Source: an uncultured Clostridia bacterium
GTDB lineage: Bacteria > Bacillota > Clostridia > Christensenellales > Aristaeellaceae
DNA: 22,607 bases
Assembly: GCA_934647145.1 (NCBI GenBank)
Contig: CAKUFB010000010.1
Span: 1 to 22,607, forward strand
Direction of reading: 5' to 3'
Position 1 is the first letter of the stretch. Each line of letters opens with the position of its first letter. A model generated the notes under the pieces. The model made no database searches. It saw only the letters and a list, made by a program, of their open reading frames with translations, and was not told the DNA's origin. Of the stretch, positions 7,207 to 14,546 are shown piece by piece. The translations under genes were made by a program, and so were the position numbers.

Positions 7207-8579
7207 TGAACCTGCTTCTGATCAACGCCGATCAGCTCCGGCACGACTGCGTGGGCTACGCCGGCATCCGCCCGGTTCGCACCCCGCATCTCGACGCGCT
7301 GGCTCGCGAGGGCGTGGCATACCGCCGCGCCTTCGCGCCCCTGCCGGTGTGCGCGCCCGCCCGCCAGGCCATCCTGTGCGGACGGCATCCGGACTCCTTC
7401 GGCGCGCAGTGGAACTATGACTTCATGCCCACGCCCACCGTGCAGCCGGCCTGGTGCTGGCCGCGGAAGCTGAAGGACAGGGGATACCTGACCGGCTATC
7501 TGGGCCGGTTCCACGTCTCGCCCACCCTGAAGCCCGCCGACTTCGGCTACGACGAGTACGTCTCCTGGGAGGGGCAGAAGCGGCTGGTCGCGCAGAAGTA
7601 TCCGGACGCGAAGTACACCGGCGGCTGGCTGGGCTGCGCGAGCCCGGTTGACTATGCCGACGCCCGGCCGCACTGGCTGGCCGACCGCGCCTGCGAGATG
7701 ATCCGCCGGTTCGCGGCGACCGGCAGGCCCTGGCACGTCTGGGTGGACAACGAAGACCCGCATCTGCCCTGCCGGCCCTCGGAGCCCTTCGCCTCGATGT
7801 ACGACCCGAAGGAGATTCCGCCCTGGGACGGCTTTGGCGATCCCTTCGTGAACAAGCCCTACTGTCACCGCCAGCAGACGCTCTCCTGGGGCACGCAGGA
7901 CATGACCTGGGACGATTTCGCGCCCATGGCCGCGCGGTACTACGGGCTGATTTCCCAGCTGGACGACGCGATCGGCCGCATCCTCGATACCGTGCGCGAG
8001 TGTGGAGCATGGGACGACACGATCATCGTCTTTACCTCTGACCACGGCGATTTGTGCGGCAGTCACCAGATGCTTGACAAGCACTATGTGCTCTACGACG
8101 ACGTCTGCCGCGTGCCGCTGATCGTGCGCGCGCCCGGCGTTTCGGCCAGGGTATGCGACCGGTTCGTGAGCAACGCGCTCGACCTGCCTTACTCGATCGT
8201 CCGCTGGCTGAATCTGCCCGCGCCCGAGGTCGAGCACGGACGCATGCTGCCCCTGACCGAGGAAGACGACGCGTCCGCCCGCGAGACGATCACCAGTACC
8301 GGCAACGGCCAGCAGTTCGGCCTGTACTCCACCCGCATGATTCGCGACGACGAGTACAAGTACGTCTGGAACCTGACCGATGTGGACGAGCTGTACTGCC
8401 TGACGGACGATCCGGGCGAAAAGGTCAACCTGATCGGAAGGCGTGATCAGGCGCAGCGCGTGGCGAGCATGCGCCGCCTGCTCTACGAGGAGCTGCGCAG
8501 TCACGGCGACCCGTTCGTCGGCAGCGACTGGATTCGCAGGCAGCTGCTGGACGGCCAAAAGTACTGCCCCTTCGCCTAG
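7206..8579 (+). CDS. Cytoplasmic Cys-type sulfatase
   Basis: A 457-residue sulfatase. The complete maturation motif C49-A-P-A-R53 is followed by QAILCG, so Cys49 should be converted to formylglycine by a maturase encoded elsewhere. Metal-site candidates are D9 (ADQ), D184-P-H186 and D279-H280 in FTSDHGD; K292 may contact sulfate. No signal peptide precedes the fold, so it would act on imported, small sulfated compounds. The start overlaps the preceding stop by one base and lacks a strong ribosome site of its own. A hairpin repeat starts on the last base of its stop codon. Compared with the Thr-type paralogue at 2218-3585, this one keeps all sulfatase landmarks. Confidence 0.9.
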   Translation: MNLLLINADQLRHDCVGYAGIRPVRTPHLDALAREGVAYRRAFAPLPVCAPARQAILCGRHPDSFGAQWNYDFMPTPTVQPAWCWPRKLKDRGYLTGYLGRFHVSPTLKPADFGYDEYVSWEGQKRLVAQKYPDAKYTGGWLGCASPVDYADARPHWLADRACEMIRRFAATGRPWHVWVDNEDPHLPCRPSEPFASMYDPKEIPPWDGFGDPFVNKPYCHRQQTLSWGTQDMTWDDFAPMAARYYGLISQLDDAIGRILDTVRECGAWDDTIIVFTSDHGDLCGSHQMLDKHYVLYDDVCRVPLIVRAPGVSARVCDRFVSNALDLPYSIVRWLNLPAPEVEHGRMLPLTEEDDASARETITSTGNGQQFGLYSTRMIRDDEYKYVWNLTDVDELYCLTDDPGEKVNLIGRRDQAQRVASMRRLLYEELRSHGDPFVGSDWIRRQLLDGQKYCPFA

Positions 8580-8737
8580 CAGGCTGAGCCTGCACCCACT
8601 TGCTGCCGGCAGGCTGAGCCTGCACCCGGTTGCTGCCGCGGGTTCTGGCGAGGACCGTTGGCCGCCATAGGCTGAAGCGGCCAAGGTCTTCGAATCCGCA
8701 GAATTCTCTGCGGATTATGAGTCGGCATTGCCGACTC
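8579..8737 (+). repeat. Composite hairpin element with tandem A units
   Basis: Two A units with a 30-bp period: GCAGGCTGAGCCTGC at 8579-8593, using the last base of the sulfatase stop, and again at 8609-8623. Hairpin B is at 8653-8688: GACC + TTGGCCGC with GCGGCCAA + GGTC, bulged G8657 and the variant loop CATAGGCTGAA. Hairpin C pairs AATCCGCAGA (8693-8702) with TCTGCGGATT (8707-8716). Hairpin D, GAGTCGGCA/TGCCGACTC, is at 8719-8737. It is oriented sense to the sulfatase gene. Confidence 0.82.
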
Positions 8738-8742
8738 GGGCA

Positions 8743-9013
8743 GGCCGGGGGATGCTCCGCGTTCGCTTCGCCCTCCCCCGGGCCCCCACCGACGTTTGCC
8801 CGCCCGACCGACCGAAAGGCGGGATAGGGTAGAAGCGCCTTGCCCCCCGGCCGGGGGATGCTCCGCGTTCGCTTCGCCCTCCCCCGGGCCCCCACCGACG
8901 TTTGACCGCCCGCCCGATCGAAAGGCGGGATAGGGTAGAAGCGCCTTGCCCCCGGCCGGGGGATGCTCCGCGTTCGCTTCGCCCTCCCCCGGGCCCCCAC
9001 CGACGTTTGACTG
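8743..9013 (-). repeat. Tandem array of G-rich family C repeats
   Basis: Units start at 8743, 8849 and 8954, with periods of 106 and 105 bp; the third is partial. Each has an 8-bp stem CCGGGGGA/TCCCCCGG (for example 8745-8752 with 8774-8781), then CCCACCGACGTTT, the inverse complement of the start of the copy at 1-53. Full units continue with a CCGCCC...GGCGGG hairpin and GGATAGGGTAGAAGCGCC. The array fills most of the leader region of the transporter operon. I see no standard promoter between it and the gene at 9060. Confidence 0.8.
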
Positions 9014-9059
9014 CCCGGCGCGAGCCGACCCACACAACACAGACAGGAGGAAACCTGAA

Positions 9060-10283
9060 ATGAAGAAACTGATTGCTACCGTACTGACCCTGGCGCTTCT
9101 GCTCAGCGCGACGAGCGCGCTGGCCGGCGCCGAGCTGAGCTTCCTGCGCATCGGCACCGACGCGGCGGAGCGCGACTACTGGACCTGGGTGATCGAGCAG
9201 TTTGAGGCTGCCAACCCCGGCGTGACCGTCGCCTATGACGAGGCGGCCATCGGCGCGGACATGGACACCAAGCTCAACACGCTCTTTGCCGCCGGCTGTG
9301 GCCCGGACGTGATCGGCCACGGCATTCTGTCGGTCGCGCAGCGCGTCGAAATGGGCCAGTATCAGGCCATTGACAGCTACTTTGACGCATGGGAGGGCAA
9401 GGACGACCTGCTGCCCAGCGTGCTGGCCAACGGCACCTACAAGGATCATGTGTACGGCTTGGGCTATTCCGTGACCCCCTACGTCTTCGCCTACCGCAAG
9501 GATCTGCTGGATGAGGCTGGCCTCAAGGTGCCCACCACCTGGAGCGAGCTGGCCGAGACCGCCCGCGCCCTGACCAAGAAGGACGAGAACGGCAGCGTGA
9601 CCTTCTCCGGCTTCTGCTTCCCGACCACCGGTGGCAACCTGGTCGAGCTGGACGTGTTCGTGTTCGGCAACGGCGGCAGGTGGATGGACGACGCGTCCAA
9701 CCCCACCATGACCGGCGAGGAGAAGGTCGAGGCGCTCACCTTCCTCAAGGGTCTGCTGCCCGACGTGAACATGACCTACTCCAACAGTGAGACCAACCCC
9801 TTCGTCAAGGGCATGGCCGCGATGACCCTGATCAACAACGTCGGCCTGACCACCATGATGAGCGACCCCGAGTATGAGGGCAAGGTCGGCATCGCGCTGC
9901 CCCCGGCCAACGACGGCCACGAGCAGGCCACCTTCTCCGGCTGCAACATGCTCTTTATCGGCGGCGACAGCACCCATCAGGACGAGGCGTTCTCCTTCAT
10001 CAGCTGCGCGCTGTCCCAGGAGAGCACCCTGAAGCGCGCCGAAATGACCTCCATTCCGGTGACGCTCGGCTCCCTGAGCGAGCAGTACGCCCAGATGGAT
10101 CCCTGGAATCAGGCGCGCCTGGACTGCGTCGCCCACGGCACCGGCATGCCCCGCGCCACCTGGGCCACCCAGTTCCAGACCATCCGCAACAACCTTGTGC
10201 AGTCCGTGCTCTTCGGCGAGGACGACCCCGAGGCCGCGCTGGCCAAGGCGCAGGAAGACCTGCTCTTCGAGATCGAGGGCTGA
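9060..10283 (+). CDS. ABC transporter extracellular sugar-binding protein
   Basis: A 407-residue solute-binding protein of the MalE-like (family 1) type, the receptor of the importer encoded downstream. The ATG at 9060 is preceded by AGGAGGAAA; longer in-frame starts run into repeat DNA and are rejected. Residues 1-22 form a signal peptide (MKK, a hydrophobic core, then SALAG). There is no lipobox cysteine: the first Cys is well inside the mature protein. That is unusual for a Gram-positive binding protein, which is normally lipid-anchored. The mature part has typical features such as YSVTPYVFAYRKDLLDEAGL and VPTTWSEL. The substrate is probably a mono- or oligosaccharide, judging from the neighbours. 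Confidence 0.92.
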   Translation: MKKLIATVLTLALLLSATSALAGAELSFLRIGTDAAERDYWTWVIEQFEAANPGVTVAYDEAAIGADMDTKLNTLFAAGCGPDVIGHGILSVAQRVEMGQYQAIDSYFDAWEGKDDLLPSVLANGTYKDHVYGLGYSVTPYVFAYRKDLLDEAGLKVPTTWSELAETARALTKKDENGSVTFSGFCFPTTGGNLVELDVFVFGNGGRWMDDASNPTMTGEEKVEALTFLKGLLPDVNMTYSNSETNPFVKGMAAMTLINNVGLTTMMSDPEYEGKVGIALPPANDGHEQATFSGCNMLFIGGDSTHQDEAFSFISCALSQESTLKRAEMTSIPVTLGSLSEQYAQMDPWNQARLDCVAHGTGMPRATWATQFQTIRNNLVQSVLFGEDDPEAALAKAQEDLLFEIEG

Positions 10284-10321
10284 TCGGCCGCACCCGAGAA
10301 GCACAGGTATCGCAAAAACGT

Positions 10322-10355
10322 GAATCCGAAGACCGGGCGACCGGTTTTCGGATTC
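10322..10355 (+). promoter_or_regulatory. Intercistronic hairpin between binding protein and permease genes
   Basis: A 15-bp stem, GAATCCGAAGACCGG (10322-10336) with CCGGTTTTCGGATTC (10341-10355), pairs fully with one G-U wobble around the tetraloop GCGA. No T-tract follows, so it is probably not a full terminator. By analogy with other binding protein/permease operons, it could protect the upstream message or reduce read-through so that the binding protein is made in excess. Confidence 0.6.
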
Positions 10356-10453
10356 TTCGCGCAGAAGGGATGGGCCGGAGCAGGCGCCGCGCAGTGCCGC
10401 CGCTCGAACACATCCCACGGAAAGGGGGCAGGGAAAGCCTTCCCGCAGCTTGT

Positions 10454-11326
10454 ATGAATCGAACCAATCACCGCGATACGCGCACGGCCTACCTGATGCT
10501 GGCGCCGTTTCTGCTGTTTTTCGCGCTGTTCGTGCTGTACCCGGCGGCGATGACGATCTACTACAGCTTCACCTCGTTCAACCTGAAGGAGGCCGCGTGG
10601 GTCGGCCTGAAAAACTACCGCAGGCTGCTTCGGGACGAGGCGTTTCTGGCGGCGCTGCGCAACACGGCGGTCTTTGCGGCCTGCAGCATCGTGTCGCTGA
10701 CCACGCTGGGCTTTCTGGCCGCGGCGGCGATGAACCGCGCGATGAAGGGCGTCAAGTGGATGCGCATGCTGATGATCTTTCCCTACGCCACCTCGATGAC
10801 CGCCATCTCGATGATCTGGCTGATGATGTTCGACGCGCAGAGCGGCTTTCTGAACAAGCTCCTGCGGCTGCTGGGCGCGTCGGGGGTGGAGTGGCTGTTC
10901 AACAGGGGCACGGCGCTCTATTGCCTGATCTTCGTGAACATCTGGAAGAACATCGGCTACTGCATGCTGATTTACCTGTCGGGCATGCAGTCGATCGACG
11001 ACTCGCTCTATGAGGCGGCCACGGTGGACGGCGCGTCGGGCTGGACGCAGCTGTGGCGCATCACGCTGCCCATGGTGCGGCCGGTGGTGTTCTTCGTGCT
11101 CATTACCACCACGGTGGACGCGTTCAAGACCTTCGAGCAGGTACAGATCATGACCCGCGGCGACCCGCTCTACGCCACCACCACCCTGGTACACCAGATC
11201 TACCTGCGCGGGTTTACCGAGTTCAAGATGGGCTATGCCTCGGCGATGGCGGTGGTGCTGCTGGCGATTATCTCGCTGGTGACGGCGCTGTCCTGGGGCC
11301 TGAACAGGGGAGGGGAGCGCGGATGA
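10454..11326 (+). CDS. ABC sugar transporter permease (MalF/UgpA type)
   Basis: A 290-residue membrane permease with about six predicted transmembrane segments; the first is YLMLAPFLLFFALFVLYPA. The family EAA loop that contacts the ATPase reads YEAATVDGASGWTQLWRITL near 210. The ATG at 10454 is chosen because the protein then begins with the usual short polar N-terminus. Its ribosome site is odd: AAAGGGGG at 10421-10428 is about 25 bp away, with a GGGAA/TTCCC hairpin (10431-10444) between. It shares a 4-bp ATGA overlap with the next permease. No ATPase gene follows, so a shared MsmK-type ATPase elsewhere is presumed. Confidence 0.92.
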   Translation: MNRTNHRDTRTAYLMLAPFLLFFALFVLYPAAMTIYYSFTSFNLKEAAWVGLKNYRRLLRDEAFLAALRNTAVFAACSIVSLTTLGFLAAAAMNRAMKGVKWMRMLMIFPYATSMTAISMIWLMMFDAQSGFLNKLLRLLGASGVEWLFNRGTALYCLIFVNIWKNIGYCMLIYLSGMQSIDDSLYEAATVDGASGWTQLWRITLPMVRPVVFFVLITTTVDAFKTFEQVQIMTRGDPLYATTTLVHQIYLRGFTEFKMGYASAMAVVLLAIISLVTALSWGLNRGGERG

Positions 11327-12198
11327 GAAAGAGCAACGACAACCGCGCCTTCCGCGTGGCGAGGGGCGCGTTCGTGGCCGTGCTGATGGCAATGATGGGC
11401 TTTCCGTTCCTGATGAGCCTGTCGGTTTCGCTGCAGACGATGAGCGAAATCTACTCCGCCCAGCCGGTGATTCTGCCCAGGCCGCCGCAGTTTTCAAACT
11501 ATGTCGCCGCCATGCAGACCGGCAACTGGCCCAGGTACTTTCTCAACAGCCTGATCGTGACGGTCGTGACGGTGGTCGTCAGCCTGGTCATCAACTCCAT
11601 GAGCGGGTTCGTGTTCGCGCGCATCCCGTTTAAAGGCAGGAATCTCCTGTTCCTGCTGATTCTGCTGGGCATGATGATTCCGGCGCAGGTGACGCTGGTG
11701 CCGGTGTTCAACCTGGTGCGCAGCGTGCCCCTCGCGGGCGGAAACGACTGGCTGGGGCGGGGCGGCAAGGGCCTGATGAACACCTATGCCGGGCTGATAC
11801 TGCCCTATGTCGCGGGCTCGTTCGGCGTGTTTCTGTGCAGGCAGTTCTACGTGTCCTTCCCCGCCGAGCTGGACGACGCGGCGCAGATCGACGGCTGCGG
11901 GCGGCTCAGGCAGTTTGTCAGCATCTACCTGCCGCTGAGCGGGCCGCTGCTGGCCTCGCTGGGCATGCTCAAGTTTACCGGCACCTGGAACGAGTACACC
12001 TGGCCGCTCGTCATGACCAGCGGCGACCGCATGAAGACCGTGCAGCTCGCCCTGACCGGCTTCCGCGACGAGGCGCAGATCTTCTGGAACCAGCTCATGG
12101 CCGCCACGCTGATCAGCTCCCTGCCCATCTACCTGCTCTTCTTCTTCGCCCAGGACGCGTTCGTCTCCGGCCTGCTGGCGGGCAGCGTGAAGTCTTGA
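11323..12198 (+). CDS. ABC sugar transporter permease (MalG/UgpE type)
   Basis: A 291-residue inner-membrane permease, the partner of the preceding one. It overlaps the upstream stop by four bases (ATGA), with GGGGAG just before it. Hydrophobic segments include FVAVLMAMMGFPFLMSLSV at the N-terminus and LLFLLILLGMMIPAQVTLV in the middle. The EAA loop reads ELDDAAQIDGCGRLRQFVSI. The C-terminus SGLLAGSVKS is typical of this subfamily. With the binding protein it forms a CUT1-like carbohydrate importer. Confidence 0.93.
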   Translation: MRKSNDNRAFRVARGAFVAVLMAMMGFPFLMSLSVSLQTMSEIYSAQPVILPRPPQFSNYVAAMQTGNWPRYFLNSLIVTVVTVVVSLVINSMSGFVFARIPFKGRNLLFLLILLGMMIPAQVTLVPVFNLVRSVPLAGGNDWLGRGGKGLMNTYAGLILPYVAGSFGVFLCRQFYVSFPAELDDAAQIDGCGRLRQFVSIYLPLSGPLLASLGMLKFTGTWNEYTWPLVMTSGDRMKTVQLALTGFRDEAQIFWNQLMAATLISSLPIYLLFFFAQDAFVSGLLAGSVKS

Positions 12199-12204
12199 GG
12201 GAAC

Positions 12205-12269
12205 GCTGGGAACGCTGGGGAGGCCGCCTTTTTGAAAAAGGCGCCTCCCCAGACCTCTCCCGGAAAACA
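12205..12269 (+). repeat. Long hairpin (family D-type, CGCCTTTTT core) after the permease
   Basis: Arms GGGGAGG (12217-12223) and CCTCCCC (12244-12250) enclose a 9-bp inner stem CGCCTTTTT/AAAAAGGCG (12225-12243), with C12224 bulged. TCTCCCGGAAAACAC follows. A minus-strand copy at 14483-14541 keeps the core and the TCTCCCGGAAAACAC tail but has different, still complementary outer arms. It begins a few bases after the permease stop. It may act in termination, though no U-tract follows. Confidence 0.7.
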
Positions 12270-12316
12270 CATTGATCCGCGTGACGAATCGCCATGCAGG
12301 AGTGCGGCTCCCCGAA

Positions 12317-12635
12317 TGCGGGCAGTGCCCGGTGCCACCTGCTGCCGCCGCCGGGCAGTGCCCGGTGCCACGTGCTGCCGCCGGCCGGGCAGTGCCCGGT
12401 GCCACTTGCTGCCGCCGGACAGCACACGAAATCGGGAACCATAGATTGAAGTTCCCGATTTCTTCGAATCCGCAGGCTTCCCTGCGAATTTTCTGTCGGC
12501 ATTGCCTCCCCGGGCAGTGCCCGGAGCCACCTGCTGCCGCCGGTTCAGGCGACGACTGTCGAGGCCCATAGATTAGAGGCCTCGAAGTCTTCGAATCCCC
12601 GGAAGTCTCCGTGGATTATGGGTCGGCGCTGCCTC
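12317..12635 (+). repeat. Array of composite hairpin elements downstream of the transporter operon
   Basis: Three tandem A units (GGGCAGTGCCC at 12320-12330, then CCGGGCAGTGCCCGG at 12351-12365 and 12385-12399; periods 33 and 34 bp), each with a C(A/C)(C/T/G)(T/C)TGCTGCCGCC-like tail. Hairpin B1 is GAAATCGGGAAC/GTTCCCGATTTC (12428-12462) with loop CATAGATTGAA, followed by an AATCCGCAGG hairpin. Another A unit is at 12510-12524. Hairpin B2 is at 12554-12589: GACT + TCGAGGCC with GGCCTCGA + AGTC, bulged G12558 and loop CATAGATTAGA. The rest, to about 12635, is C- and D-like sequence. Confidence 0.8.
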
Positions 12636-12673
12636 CGCTCTGCATTGCGAAATGCAGGCACGCCAAAACAAAG

Positions 12674-12714
12674 AACCCGGCCGCATGAGAAGTCATGCGG
12701 TCGGGTTTCGTTTA
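12674..12714. terminator. Bidirectional intrinsic terminator between convergent operons
   Basis: AACCCGGCCGCATGA (12674-12688) pairs with TCATGCGGTCGGGTT (12693-12707), with one G-U wobble and loop GAAG. A T-rich tail (TTCGTTT) follows on the plus strand. On the minus strand the tail CTTTGTTTTGG serves transcripts of the oxidoreductase at 12869-13966. It sits where the transporter operon (+) and the oxidoreductase (-) converge. Confidence 0.75.
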
Positions 12715-12724
12715 CCTGGGTTCA

Positions 12725-12850
12725 GTCCCCGTAACCCTTGTGGGGCACTACATCAAGTCCTTGACCAGCGAAGAATCCGGAGGCTCTAATCTATGGTCGA
12801 CGGATTCGTGTGGCCTGCGCGGCAGCAAGTGCGTGCAGGCTCAGCCTGCC
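12725..12850 (-). repeat. Composite hairpin element, TC/TC subclass, minus-strand orientation
   Basis: Read on the minus strand: A unit GCAGGCTGAGCCTGC (12849-12835) with its CTTGCTGCC tail, then hairpin B (12806-12774) with arms AATCCGTCGAC and GCCTCCGGATT, a TC/TC internal mismatch and loop CATAGATTAGA. Next comes the AGTGCCCCACAAGGG module (about 12750-12730). It is sense to the oxidoreductase that ends at 12869, about 20 bp away. Its layout matches 3585-3710. Confidence 0.75.
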
Positions 12851-12868
12851 GGCCTCCCCAGCGTAATC

Positions 12869-13966
12869 CTAATCAAAATAGACGGGCTTGCCGGTCTGCG
12901 CGGAGGTGTAGATGGCCTCGAGGATCTGGGTGACGACGAAGGCTTGCTCGGGCTTGGTGACCAGCGGCTTGGAGTCGTCGAGCACGTGGTCGATCCACAT
13001 GGCGGCCTCAATCTCAGCGGGGGAGCCGCCGGTCACGCCGTCAAAGAAGGCCGCGCCGCCCATCTTGAGGTCGGGCTCGGTGACGAAGGTTTTGGAGTAC
13101 TTTTCGCCGTTGATGCGCAGGCCGCCGTCCTCGCCCATCATGTCCGCGCCGCCCTTGTCGCCGCACAGGATGGTCTTGGCCTCGTGCACGTCCAGGGTGT
13201 TGAGCGCCCAGCTGGCCTCGAGGTAGATGGTCGCGCCGTTCTTCATGCGGATGAAGCCGAACGCGGAATCCTCGACGGTGAACTTCTTGGGATCCCAGCT
13301 GCCCCAGGCGTTGGCGGCGTTTTCGGTGTCGGCCAGCTCGCGGTACTTGGTGCCCACGACCATTGCCGGCTCGTAGTTGTTCATCTCCCACAGGGTCAGG
13401 TCGAGCGCGTGGGTGCCGATGTCGATCAGCGGACCGCCGCCCTGGTTTTCCTCATCCAGGAACACGCCCCAGGTGGGCACGGCGCGGCGGCGGACGGCCT
13501 GCGCGCGGGCATAGTAGATGTCGCCCAGCTCGCCGTTCTCGCAGACCTTCTTCAGGTACAGGCACTCGGGACGGAAGCGGTTCTGATAGCCGATGGTCAG
13601 CTTCTTGCCGGTGCGCCTGGCCGCGTCGATCATCTTTTTGGCCTCGGCAGAGTTGATGGCCATGGGCTTCTCGCACATGACGTGCTTGCCGGCCTCGAGC
13701 GCGTCCACGGTGATGAAGGAATGCTGCTTGTTGGGGGTCAGCACGTGCACCACGTCGATGTCCTGCTCCTTGAGCAGCTCCTTGTAGTCGGTGAAGACCT
13801 TCGCGCCGGGCACGCCGAATTCCCTGGCGGCCTTGACGGCCTTTTCCTCGATGATGTCGCAGAAGGCGACCATCTCGACGTTGGGCAGCTTCTTCAGGGC
13901 AGGCATGTGCTTGCCGTTGGCGATGCCGCCGCAGCCGATGATACCGATGTGTACTTTCTTGTTCAT
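12869..13966 (-). CDS. Gfo/Idh/MocA family oxidoreductase
   Basis: A 365-residue dehydrogenase with a classical Rossmann loop GCGGIANGKH at 11-20, E99-K100-P101, and the substrate-domain motif IDIGTHALDLTLW containing the catalytic-type D182 and H186. It is the most canonical of the four oxidoreductases here and not closely similar to the other three. GAGGAGGAACC precedes the start. It appears monocistronic: the bidirectional terminator at 12674-12714 lies downstream, and a repeat-filled gap separates it from the ROK-like gene. A hairpin GCTGG/CCAGC (14001-14015) lies in its leader; I see no clear promoter. Confidence 0.9.
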   Translation of the reverse strand: MNKKVHIGIIGCGGIANGKHMPALKKLPNVEMVAFCDIIEEKAVKAAREFGVPGAKVFTDYKELLKEQDIDVVHVLTPNKQHSFITVDALEAGKHVMCEKPMAINSAEAKKMIDAARRTGKKLTIGYQNRFRPECLYLKKVCENGELGDIYYARAQAVRRRAVPTWGVFLDEENQGGGPLIDIGTHALDLTLWEMNNYEPAMVVGTKYRELADTENAANAWGSWDPKKFTVEDSAFGFIRMKNGATIYLEASWALNTLDVHEAKTILCGDKGGADMMGEDGGLRINGEKYSKTFVTEPDLKMGGAAFFDGVTGGSPAEIEAAMWIDHVLDDSKPLVTKPEQAFVVTQILEAIYTSAQTGKPVYFD

Positions 13967-14067
13967 AGGAAGGTTCCTCCTCTGTCTGTTGATGAATGAA
14001 GCTGGAAAAACCAGCGAACCGGGGGACTGTCTGTATGGGGTGAATCCTGCCGCCCGAACAACTCGTG

Positions 14068-14471
14068 TCGGCAGTGCCGATCTTCAATCCGCAGGAAATC
14101 CCTGCGGATTCGCAGACCTCAGGGGCTTCAATTTATGGCCCCTGAGGTCGTCGTCAGAACCGGCGGCAGCAAGTGGCAGTCGGCCCTGCCGACCGGCAGC
14201 GCCGACCAGACCTGACAGACGCAAAGCGTGCTGGCAGGGGAAGACCTTGGCCGCTCTAATGTATGGCGGCCAATGGTCGTCGCTAGGATGCGCGGCAGCA
14301 GATGCGTGCAGGCTCAGCCTGCCGGCAGCAAGTGGAGCCGGGCACTGCCCGGCGGATTCGCAGACCTCAGGGGCTTCAATTTATGGCCCCTGAGGTCGTC
14401 GTCAGAACCGGCGGCAGCAGGTGCGTGCAGGCTCAGCCTGCCGGCAGCAGGTGGCAGTCGGCCCTGCCGAC
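14068..14471 (-). repeat. Array of composite hairpin elements, minus-strand orientation
   Basis: Three B hairpins. At 14115-14149 and 14363-14397 the plus-strand arms are GACCTCAGGGGC and GCCCCTGAGGTC, with sense loop CATAAATTGAA. At 14243-14278 the arms are GACC + TTGGCCGC with a bulge and the sense loop is CATACATTAGA. A units of different stem types are at 14179-14193, 14308-14322, 14338-14352, 14427-14441 and 14457-14471, plus a D-type at 14068-14080 and a C hairpin at 14086-14110. 14104-14171 and 14352-14419 are an exact 68-bp direct repeat. All are sense to the ROK-like gene that ends at 14547. Confidence 0.82.
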
Positions 14472-14482
14472 CGGCAGCAGGT

Positions 14483-14541
14483 GTTTTCCGGGAGAGCTCG
14501 AGAGGCGCCTTTTTCAAAAAGGCGGCCTCTCGAACGTTCCC
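14483..14541 (-). repeat. Long hairpin (CGCCTTTTT core) after the ROK-like gene
   Basis: Inverse-oriented counterpart of 12205-12269. Outer arms CGAGAGG (14499-14505) and CCTCTCG (14526-14532) enclose CGCCTTTTT/AAAAAGGCG with bulged G14525. It starts directly downstream of the ROK-like stop. The outer arms differ from the other copy but remain complementary. Confidence 0.7.
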
Positions 14542-14546
14542 TGACG

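Noticed and set aside
8946..9059. N-terminal extension of the binding protein into the upstream repeat
   Set aside because: The extension translates G-rich repeat DNA, while the ATG at 9060 has an ideal ribosome site and starts a signal peptide.
12590..12600. TTCGAATCC resembling a tRNA T-loop, repeated after several B hairpins
   Set aside because: The flanking bases pair within hairpins B and C, not as a T-stem, and no acceptor, D or anticodon arms are present. The same holds for GGTTCAGTCCCC near 12719.
14001..14471. Integron attC-like recombination sites (single-strand hairpins)
   Set aside because: attC sites keep paired core motifs and vary in the loop. Here the loop is constant and the stem varies. 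No integrase is present.
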